Shown here in pieces: positions 6,643-12,781 of a stretch of DNA of 14,251 bases; within the stretch, counting starts at the first letter, position 1; the number at the start of each line of letters is the position of its first letter. The position numbers were made by a program, and so were the translations under genes. The notes under the pieces are model-generated. The model did not search any database. It saw nothing but the letters and a program-made list of their open reading frames with translations, and was not told where the DNA came from. Origin of the DNA: Sedimentisphaerales bacterium (GTDB taxonomy: Bacteria > Planctomycetota > Phycisphaerae > Sedimentisphaerales > SG8-4); contig JAFGCA010000214.1 of assembly GCA_016932895.1 (NCBI GenBank), positions 1-14,251 on the forward strand. Direction: 5' to 3'.

Positions 6643-7992
6643 TCACACCAACTTGTCGCGGTTTTCGTAGATTTTCAGGATGGCGTCGGCGATGTCGTCC
6701 ATGTCCGACTTCTCGGTGAGAAGCATGCGCTGGCTGAGCCAGACCGCTTCTTCGCAGAGCTGGTCGTTGCCGGGATAGTTGAGCTCCTGGCGGTAGCGGT
6801 CCAAACGCTTCTTCGGGAAACTTCGCTTGAAGTTCTTGGAGTTCAGGGCCGCTTCGATCAAGCCGTCGCGGTACTGGGGCCCGTACCCGCCGCTGCAAGG
6901 CACGCCTTCGGCGCTGAGGGCAGCCAGAAACTTCGAGCGCGGGGCGTTGTTGAAATGCTCCTTCTTATATCGGAACGGGTACAGGTGGTACGCGGCCTTG
7001 GTCGTGCCCTCGTAGAGTCTGCACGGCACGATGCCGGGGACGTCCTTGATTCGCGACGTCAGGTATTGGGCGTTCCGCCAGCGCCGCTCGGTGTCGGCTT
7101 CGAGGCGCTGGATCTGGTTGAGCAAGATTCCCGCCTGGTACTCGGTCATCCTGCGGTTGGTCCCGATGATCGGGTAGCCGCTGGTCGCCTTCACGCTGCC
7201 ATAGGGCCGGCCGCAGTTGTGGAACGAGTGGACACGGTCCATCAGCTCCTCGTCATTGCCGACCACCGCGCCGCCCTCGCCGCAGGGCAGGTGCTTGGAA
7301 TTCTGGAAGCTGAAGCACCCCAAATCGCCGACGGTCCCGCACTTCTTGCCCCGCCACTCGGCCAGCCACGCCTGGCACGCGTCCTCGATGACCACGAGAT
7401 TGTGTTTCTTGGCAATCGCTTTGATCTTGTCCATGTTGGCCGGGATGCCGAGGATGTGCACCGGTATGATGGCCCGCGTACGCCGGGTGATGCGCTGCTC
7501 GATCGTGTCCGGATCGATCTGGAACGTCTCAGGATCGGTGTCGGCAAAGACCGGCAGCGCCGCCGAGCCAATGACGACGTTGTACGTCGCGATGAACGTA
7601 TAGGGAGACACGATCACCTCGTCTCCGACGCCGACGTCCAGCACGTGCATGGCGGTCAGCAGTGCATTGGTGCCGTTCATCGTGCAGACGCAACGTTTGG
7701 CCCCCAGCAGTGCGGCGTATTTCTCCTCGAACTCCGAGACGGTATTGCCCTGGCCCCGGTACCAGTTGCCGCTGCGCAGGATCGAGAGGATGCGCTCTTC
7801 GGCCGACTTGTCCCAGATGGGCCACTCAGGCCAGGGTTTGGCCCGCACGGGCCGGCCGCCCTTCATAGCCAGCTTGCCGGCTCCGTTGCCGATATTGGCG
7901 TAGGCCGGCAGCGCCCCGGACGCCAGCGCCGCCAGCGTGCCCGCCGAAGCGGCGCCCACGAATTGTCGTCTGGTCATGGTTCTCTTGGTCAT
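6643..7992 (-). CDS. Tat-exported DegT/DnrJ/EryC1/StrS aminotransferase family protein, no. 2
   Basis: 449 residues. The leader reads MTRRQFVGAASAG (6-18), a Tat motif, followed by a hydrophobic alanine-rich stretch and likely cleavage after PAYA (29-32). PLP-enzyme motifs are complete: NGTNAL (106-111), SPYTFIAT (129-136), Asp204 in VIEDACQAWL, Schiff-base Lys233 in SFQNSK, CGEGGAVV (237-244) and RRMTEYQAG (280-288). The length matches the family plus an added leader. It is much closer to DegT no. 3 (shared WLAEWRGKKCG, SFQNSKHL and a C-S-x-G-Y-G-P segment near 366-372) than to no. 1, so nos. 2 and 3 are a tandem duplication. It is the last gene of a minus-strand operon, 45 nt after DegT no. 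3. AAAGGG precedes the chosen ATG; a second in-frame ATG five codons later would also keep the Tat motif. Since DegT active sites lie at a dimer interface, a heterodimer with no. 3 is possible. The substrate is unknown. Confidence 0.95.
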   Translation of the reverse strand: MTKRTMTRRQFVGAASAGTLAALASGALPAYANIGNGAGKLAMKGGRPVRAKPWPEWPIWDKSAEERILSILRSGNWYRGQGNTVSEFEEKYAALLGAKRCVCTMNGTNALLTAMHVLDVGVGDEVIVSPYTFIATYNVVIGSAALPVFADTDPETFQIDPDTIEQRITRRTRAIIPVHILGIPANMDKIKAIAKKHNLVVIEDACQAWLAEWRGKKCGTVGDLGCFSFQNSKHLPCGEGGAVVGNDEELMDRVHSFHNCGRPYGSVKATSGYPIIGTNRRMTEYQAGILLNQIQRLEADTERRWRNAQYLTSRIKDVPGIVPCRLYEGTTKAAYHLYPFRYKKEHFNNAPRSKFLAALSAEGVPCSGGYGPQYRDGLIEAALNSKNFKRSFPKKRLDRYRQELNYPGNDQLCEEAVWLSQRMLLTEKSDMDDIADAILKIYENRDKLV

Positions 7993-8037
7993 CTTGGTGC
8001 CCTTTCCTTTGACGAACGGGAGATGGGCCGGCCTCCA

Positions 8038-9384
8038 CTACGCCAGCCTGTCCCGGTTCTCATAGACCTTCAAAATCGCATCGGCGATGTCGTCGATATC
8101 CGCCCGGGCCCCGAGCAGCATGTTCTGACTGAGCCAGACGGCCTCCCGGCAGAGCATGTCGTTGTCCGGGCAATGGTTCTGCCGGCGACATCGATCCAGC
8201 CGCTTCTTCGAATACATCCGTTGGAAATTGCGGGACGTCAGGGTCTTCTCGAAGAACGGGTCCTTGTTGATGGGCCCGTATCCCGAGGAGCAGGGAATGC
8301 CCTCGGCCCGCAGGGCGGCGATGAACTTGCTGCGCGTCACTCCTCCGAATCGCTCCGGATTGTATCGGAACGGATACAGATGATACGCCGCCCGCGTCAC
8401 TCCGTCGTAGAGCTTGTGCGGGATGATCCCGGGGATGTCCTTGATCCGCGAGGTCAGGTAGGCCGCGTTTTCGTTGCGCCGCTGCGTCTGTTCTTCGAGC
8501 CGCTTCATCTGGGCCAGCAGGATCGCGGCCTGGAATTCCGTCATGCGGCACTTCGTCCCCAACTGCACGTACCCCCCCAGCGACAGCATCGTCTCGCCGT
8601 GGGGCCGGCCGAAGTTGTGGTACGAGTGACATCGGTCCATGATAGCATCGTCGTCGCCCACCACGGCGCCGCCCTCGCCACAGGTCAAATGCTTGGAGTT
8701 CTGGAAGCTGAAGCAGCCCAGGTCGCCCAGCGTGCCGCACTTCTTGCCCCGCCACTCGGCCAGCCAGGCCTGGCAGGCGTCCTCGACGACCAGCAGATTG
8801 TGCTTCTTCGCCACCGCGTTGATTTTGTCCATGTGGGCCGGCAGGCCGAGGATGTGGACCGGCAGAATCGCCTTGGTGTTCTCGGTGATCTTCTCCTCCA
8901 TCTTGTCCGGGTTGATCTGAAACGTCTCGCGGTCGGTGTCTACCATGACCGGCAACGCGCCGGAGAGCAGAATGACGTCGATAGAGGCGATGAACGTGTA
9001 GGGAGTGACAAGTACCTCGTCCCCCACGCCGACGCCGAGCACGTGCAGCGCCGTCAGCAGGGCCGCCGTGCCGTTCGTGGTGGCCAGACACCGCCTGGCC
9101 CCCAGCAACGCGGCGTACTTCTTCTCGAACTCCGCCACGACCCCGGCCCGCGACCACACGCCGCTCCGCAAGACGGAGACGACCCGTTCCTCATCTGCCT
9201 CTTTGTCCCAGATCGGCCACCGGGGAAACGGCTTGGCCCGAACGGGCGTGCCGCCCAAAATCGCCGCTTTGCTCGCTTTGCCGGTCGTGTTGCCGTAGGC
9301 GGGCATCGCCCGCGAGACCACCGCCGCCAGCGAACCTGCGGACGCCGCCACAAATTGCCGGCGGGTCATTTGTTCCACGCTCAT
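8038..9384 (-). CDS. Tat-exported DegT/DnrJ/EryC1/StrS aminotransferase family protein, no. 3
   Basis: 448 residues. The Tat leader MTRRQFVAASAG (6-17) leads into a hydrophobic stretch and a probable cleavage after PAYG (28-31). Motifs for PLP catalysis are intact: NGTAAL (104-109), TPYTFIAS (127-134), Asp202 in VEDACQAWL, Schiff-base Lys231 in SFQNSK, CGEGGAVV (235-242), RMTEFQAA (280-287). The block around EDACQAW and SFQNSK resembles inosose and AHBA-synthase-type members of the family, which act on keto-cyclitols or keto-sugars; that analogy is weak evidence for substrate class. AAAGGG lies 6 nt before the ATG. The gene lies 59 nt downstream of ceramidase-fold no. 2 and 45 nt upstream of DegT no. 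2, all on the minus strand, consistent with one transcript and a shared export destination. Confidence 0.95.
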   Translation of the reverse strand: MSVEQMTRRQFVAASAGSLAAVVSRAMPAYGNTTGKASKAAILGGTPVRAKPFPRWPIWDKEADEERVVSVLRSGVWSRAGVVAEFEKKYAALLGARRCLATTNGTAALLTALHVLGVGVGDEVLVTPYTFIASIDVILLSGALPVMVDTDRETFQINPDKMEEKITENTKAILPVHILGLPAHMDKINAVAKKHNLLVVEDACQAWLAEWRGKKCGTLGDLGCFSFQNSKHLTCGEGGAVVGDDDAIMDRCHSYHNFGRPHGETMLSLGGYVQLGTKCRMTEFQAAILLAQMKRLEEQTQRRNENAAYLTSRIKDIPGIIPHKLYDGVTRAAYHLYPFRYNPERFGGVTRSKFIAALRAEGIPCSSGYGPINKDPFFEKTLTSRNFQRMYSKKRLDRCRRQNHCPDNDMLCREAVWLSQNMLLGARADIDDIADAILKVYENRDRLA

Positions 9385-9443
9385 CTCTTGCCCTTTCGCT
9401 TGTCAAGAAAATCCCTGTCTTCTCGGCTTGTCGTTCCGCCGTC

Positions 9444-10907
9444 TCAGTTCCGTTTGGATACCTTCGTTTCGCGTTCCAGCTCGTGCACCGTCTTGACAAT
9501 CCGCTGCTCCACCGACGGCGCGAACGGGCCCGGCAGAGGCGTGTACAGCATCGCGCCGCCGCCTTCGTAGCCCCCCTCCTTCAGGATGCGAACGGAGGGG
9601 ACATAGCCGAAGACGTCGTTGGAATAGCCGGCGACCCAGACCCGCGGACCGGCCAGCTCGCGCTTGAAACGCAGGGAGTAATCGACCACCACCTCGCCGG
9701 CCAGCGCCACCATCGTCAGATCGCCGCCAAACTGGATGACCTGCACGAGGTAGGGATACGTGCGCGTGATGGCGCCCTTCTCTTTTATCTCATCAAGGAG
9801 ACATTGGGCGTGCAGACGCACGTACCGATTGTCGGATTGGGCCTGCTGTTCGAGCACCTCCCTGCTGGGCGGCTCGGCGAAGTCCAGGGTCAGGTCCTTC
9901 AGCGCCGCTTTCAGCGGCCCCCGTATGGGCTGGGGCCGAACTACCAGAGCGGCCTCGACGGCGGTGGCCAGGGCCCGGCCGTGCTGGCGACAGAACTCCA
10001 GCGACCCGTCTCCGTGCCGCGGATAGGGGTTCTGGTCGGCGCCGCACCCGGCCATGAAAAGGGCCGTTGTCCCCGGATGCGCCTGCTCCACGTATTCCTG
10101 CGCGAAGCCGGCATAGTCCCCGCAATACTGATAGAAGCTCAGCGTGGTGCAGTGACAGGCGTATCCGAACAAGATCGCCCGCAGCGTCCCGTCCGGACCC
10201 TCGACCCGCAGGACGGGGACATCGTGATCGACCGGGCCGTCGGGGTTGGGACCGATGTGATAGCCCTTTCCGGGATTCGAACGGCGGTTCATGGCGAAGC
10301 CCGCGCGGGCGTGCGCATACGCCAGGCGGGCCGGCGATCGCTTCTCCAGCGCCTCACCGACCAGATCCACGATCTTCTGCTGCAACTGCGCGCTGTACGC
10401 GTTGGAATCCGCGATCTGTTCGGGCGTCAGGCCGTAGAGCGAATCTCCGTAGATCGAGTACCGCGTCTGGCGCAGCACCGGCCCGCTGTGCGTATGCGAG
10501 GAATTGATCAACAGGCTCTCCGGAGGGAGCTGAAACCGGCGGCCGACCTCCTCCTCCACCGCATCGCGGATCACACGGTCGATGCCGAGCAGGTCCAACG
10601 TCACGATAGCCAGCCGGGTACCCCCAGCGTCTTCCAGCACCAGGGCCTTGGCGTGCAAATCGTGGACCTTGCCCTCCGAGGGTTTCGTGCGGGCGGCATA
10701 CCCGGCCATCCACATGGGCTTGTCCGGCGTGATGACGGTCGTGGCGATCCCGGCCTGCCATTTCGGAGAACCGTCCTCCGGTGCGGCCCGGGCCGGGGAC
10801 AGGGCCGAGAGCCCGGCAAGGCCCATCAACAACAGGAAGCTCAACCAGACGTGGCGATACGGGATCCGCGTTCTGCAATCCGACGTGCGTACTTCTGTTC
10901 TACCCAT
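9444..10907 (-). CDS. Neutral/alkaline ceramidase-fold exported protein, no. 2
   Basis: 487 residues from the ATG at 10907. A longer frame (start 11027) exists, but GAAGGAG sits 6 nt before the 10907 ATG and the extension would run through the divergent promoter. Residues about 19-42 form a hydrophobic signal sequence ending SPARAAP, after a rather long basic N-region. Family motifs: WQAGIATTVITP (50-61), NSSHTHSGP (135-143) with the metal-binding His pair, GYACH (248-252, His252), LAGE (402-405, Glu405), and EGGYEGG (444-450, Tyr447), in the order expected for the zinc ligands. At the nucleophile motif of true ceramidases this protein has GCGADQNPYPR (287-297), so the canonical serine is absent. 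It is only distantly similar to ceramidase-fold no. 1, so the two are different subfamilies rather than a recent duplicate. It is the first gene of the operon with DegT nos. 3 and 2. The substrate is unknown; an N-acyl amine or amino-sugar derivative is a guess. Confidence 0.92.
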   Translation of the reverse strand: MGRTEVRTSDCRTRIPYRHVWLSFLLLMGLAGLSALSPARAAPEDGSPKWQAGIATTVITPDKPMWMAGYAARTKPSEGKVHDLHAKALVLEDAGGTRLAIVTLDLLGIDRVIRDAVEEEVGRRFQLPPESLLINSSHTHSGPVLRQTRYSIYGDSLYGLTPEQIADSNAYSAQLQQKIVDLVGEALEKRSPARLAYAHARAGFAMNRRSNPGKGYHIGPNPDGPVDHDVPVLRVEGPDGTLRAILFGYACHCTTLSFYQYCGDYAGFAQEYVEQAHPGTTALFMAGCGADQNPYPRHGDGSLEFCRQHGRALATAVEAALVVRPQPIRGPLKAALKDLTLDFAEPPSREVLEQQAQSDNRYVRLHAQCLLDEIKEKGAITRTYPYLVQVIQFGGDLTMVALAGEVVVDYSLRFKRELAGPRVWVAGYSNDVFGYVPSVRILKEGGYEGGGAMLYTPLPGPFAPSVEQRIVKTVHELERETKVSKRN

Positions 10908-10913
10908 AGGAGT

Positions 10914-10920
10914 CTCCTTC
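10914..10920 (-). promoter_or_regulatory. Ribosome-binding site fixing the start of ceramidase-fold no. 2
   Basis: GAAGGAG on the minus strand, 6 nt before the ATG at 10907. It favours this start over the upstream in-frame codons that overlap the divergent promoter region. Confidence 0.7.
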
Positions 10921-10946
10921 ACACACGAACTGCGGTATGGTATCAT
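10918..10946 (+). promoter_or_regulatory. Candidate promoter for the symporter/lipoprotein operon
   Basis: TTCACA (10918-10923) and TATCAT (10941-10946) with 17-bp spacing, each one mismatch from the sigma70 consensus, oriented toward the symporter gene. Transcription would start near 10953, leaving a leader of about 115 nt. Confidence 0.4.
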
Positions 10947-10951
10947 ACCGC
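10932..10951. promoter_or_regulatory. Perfect palindromic operator candidate
   Basis: GCGGTATG-gtat-CATACCGC is a perfect 8-bp inverted repeat with a 4-bp centre. It lies in the 161-bp divergent region, covers both candidate -10 elements and is typical in size for a dimeric repressor site. No regulator gene is in the window and I found no second copy. Confidence 0.55.
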
Positions 10952-10971
10952 GACGTTGCTGGCAACGGCAA
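10942..10971 (-). promoter_or_regulatory. Candidate promoter for the ceramidase-fold no. 2/DegT operon
   Basis: On the minus strand TTGCCG (10966-10971) and TATGAT (10942-10947) are separated by 18 bp, upstream of the 10907 start. Its -10 overlaps the opposing -10 of the symporter promoter, so the two promoters would compete or share control. Confidence 0.4.
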
Positions 10972-10994
10972 TGTTGCCGGGACGGGTTTCCCGG
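10955..10994. repeat. Cluster of overlapping inverted repeats in the symporter leader
   Basis: Three adjacent perfect inverted repeats: GTTGC-tg-GCAAC (10955-10966), CGGCAA-tg-TTGCCG (10966-10979) and CCGGGA-N6-TCCCGG (10977-10994). The first two can also pair as GGCAAC-N6-GTTGCC (10961-10978), which would exclude both short stems. They may be further regulator half-sites or alternative RNA hairpins in the leader of the symporter mRNA. Confidence 0.4.
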
Positions 10995-11054
10995 ATCGGG
11001 CCACATGGTTGCGGCGACCGCGAGCACCTTGAGTTGGGCCGCTTCGTCGCAGAC

Positions 11055-11064
11055 AAGGAGGTGA
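11055..11064 (+). promoter_or_regulatory. Strong ribosome-binding site of the symporter
   Basis: AAGGAGGTGA, nearly full complementarity to the 16S rRNA 3' end, 4 nt before the GTG at 11069. It decides the GTG start; the GTG inside the motif is out of frame. Confidence 0.8.
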
Positions 11065-11068
11065 GAAC

Positions 11069-12769
11069 GTGTTGGGCATCGAGCTGATCGACTGGGCCGT
11101 TATCGTCCTGTACCTCGTCGGCATCACCGCCATCGGGCTCTGGGCCATGAGGAAGGTGCGCAGCAGCACGAGCTTCTTCATCGGCGACCGCAAGTTCGGC
11201 AAGGTGATGATGGCCTTCTTCATGTTCGGTTCCGGGACACACTCGGACCAGGCCGTCAGCGTGGCGGCCAAGACCTACCGCTCCGGGGCTTCCGGGATCT
11301 GGTATCAGTGGCTCTGGCTCTTTGTCACGCCGTTCTTCTGGCTGATCGCGCCGTTCTTTCGGCGGATGCGGGCGGTGACTACGGGCGACTATTTCGAGTT
11401 TCGGTACGGAAGAAGCGTCAGCGGTCTGTATGCGGCGATGGGGATTTTGCCGCTGCTGGTCGCCATCGGCGTCATGTTGAAGGGCTCCGGGGCGATGGTC
11501 GAGGCGGTTTCGGGCGGCGCGATAAACGCGAACCTCGCGATTATCGCGATGACGGTTATGTTCGTCATTTACGGTATCGCCGGCGGGCTCAGCGCCGCCA
11601 TCGCCACCAACTTCGTGCAGGGGCTCCTGACGATCGTCTTGTCCTTCCTGATCCTGCCGTTTGCGTTGAACAAAGTCGACGGCATGAGCGGCCTGCGGGA
11701 GTCGATATCCGACCCCCATATGCTTTCGCTGGTGTCCCCGGGAGAGATCACCCTGTTTTACATCATCGTGATCGCCTTCAACGCGCTTGTCGGCTGGGTG
11801 ACCATGCCCGAGACGATGGCCAACTGCGCCGCGGGCAAGACCGAGATGGAAGGACGCGTCGGCGTCACCGTGGGGATCTTCGGCAAACGGATCTGCACGA
11901 TTGCCTGGATGCTCACGGGCCTGTGCGCCGTGGTCATGTACGCCGAACTGACGGATCCCGACCTGGCGTACGGCAAGATGGCGCGAGACCTGCTACCCGG
12001 CATCGCTCCCGGGTTGATCGGGCTCTTCATCGCGTGCATGCTCGCTTCCGTCATGAGCACCTGTGATTCGCTGATGGTGGTGGCGTCCGCATTGTTCACG
12101 GAAAACCTCTATAAGAAATTCTTCGTCGCCGGCAAACCGGACAGACATTACACGCTCGTGGGCCGCATCGCGGCTGGCCTGGTCGTGGTCTTGGGCATCT
12201 TCGTCGCCTTTAATTTGGAAAGCGTTGTGAAAGGTCTGGAATTCTACTGGATGGTCTCGGCGCTCATGGGGATTGCGTTCTGGTGTGGGCTCTTCTGGCG
12301 TCGCGCGACAGCCGCCGCTGCCTGGGCCGCGACGTTGACCAGTCTGGCCATATTCATGTTCACGAGCGTGAACCCCCTGGGCATTCCGTGGGATTTCAAT
12401 GCCCATTTCGCGGACAAGCTGCCGGGCTTCATGCTGTGGGAGGGGCAACTCTATCTGCCCTGGCAGATGATTCTCTATCTAAGCGCCGGCTTCGTGGTCC
12501 TGGTCGCAGTCAGCCTGTGCAGCCGGCCGGCGCCCGCCGAGAGGCTGGATCGGTTCTACGCGTGCCTTCGAACGCCCGTTGGGCCCGACGAACCGGAGAC
12601 CGAGCCGTTGACCCTGCCGGCCGGCGTGGAGCCGGGCCCGCGCAACGTCCTGATCGACCATCCGGATTTCGAGATCCCCAGGCCCACCCTCCTCGGCATC
12701 GGCGGTTTCCTGGTCGCCTGGGCCGGGGTGGGGCTGTTGATTGGTGCGGTCTACTGGATCATTGGATAG
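11069..12769 (+). CDS. Sodium:solute symporter (SSS family)
   Basis: 566 residues, GTG start. A polytopic inner-membrane protein with about 13 hydrophobic segments by eye. SSS hallmarks: a first helix IDWAVIVLYLVGITAIGLWA (7-26) followed by a basic turn and the FFIGDRKFG loop (36-44), a second helix with GSGTHSDQAVSVA (54-66) where the substrate and sodium site lies, TTGDYFEFRYG (104-114), YGIAGGLSAAIATNFVQG (168-185), and ASVMSTCDSLMVVASALFTEN (326-346), which carries the Na2-site serine/threonine pattern. The C-terminus has a long hydrophilic loop (about 507-540) and one extra final helix, as in many PVC-type members. The family imports sugars, inositols, sialic acids, amino acids or carboxylates with Na+. 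Substrate cannot be read from sequence; context suggests the small product of the envelope enzymes encoded nearby. The lipoprotein gene follows after 12 nt. Confidence 0.95.
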   Translation: MLGIELIDWAVIVLYLVGITAIGLWAMRKVRSSTSFFIGDRKFGKVMMAFFMFGSGTHSDQAVSVAAKTYRSGASGIWYQWLWLFVTPFFWLIAPFFRRMRAVTTGDYFEFRYGRSVSGLYAAMGILPLLVAIGVMLKGSGAMVEAVSGGAINANLAIIAMTVMFVIYGIAGGLSAAIATNFVQGLLTIVLSFLILPFALNKVDGMSGLRESISDPHMLSLVSPGEITLFYIIVIAFNALVGWVTMPETMANCAAGKTEMEGRVGVTVGIFGKRICTIAWMLTGLCAVVMYAELTDPDLAYGKMARDLLPGIAPGLIGLFIACMLASVMSTCDSLMVVASALFTENLYKKFFVAGKPDRHYTLVGRIAAGLVVVLGIFVAFNLESVVKGLEFYWMVSALMGIAFWCGLFWRRATAAAAWAATLTSLAIFMFTSVNPLGIPWDFNAHFADKLPGFMLWEGQLYLPWQMILYLSAGFVVLVAVSLCSRPAPAERLDRFYACLRTPVGPDEPETEPLTLPAGVEPGPRNVLIDHPDFEIPRPTLLGIGGFLVAWAGVGLLIGAVYWIIG

Positions 12770-12775
12770 AAGGGA
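12770..12775 (+). promoter_or_regulatory. Ribosome-binding site deciding the lipoprotein start
   Basis: AAGGGA-type motif (AAGGGAT at about 12770-12776) just after the symporter stop, about 6 nt before the ATG at 12782. It would overlap a TTG start at 12776, so the ATG is preferred. Confidence 0.55.
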
Positions 12776-12781
12776 TTGGAC

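Noticed and set aside
6619..9570. A 983-codon plus-strand open frame running antisense through DegT nos. 2 and 3.
   Set aside because: Its length reflects the codon bias of the GC-rich genes opposite. Its two halves resemble each other only because it mirrors two paralogs, it shows no domain, and the minus-strand genes have full catalytic motifs and ribosome-binding sites.
9483..11087. A 534-codon plus-strand open frame antisense to ceramidase-fold no. 2.
   Set aside because: Shadow frame that would run across the divergent promoter into the symporter start; no domain.
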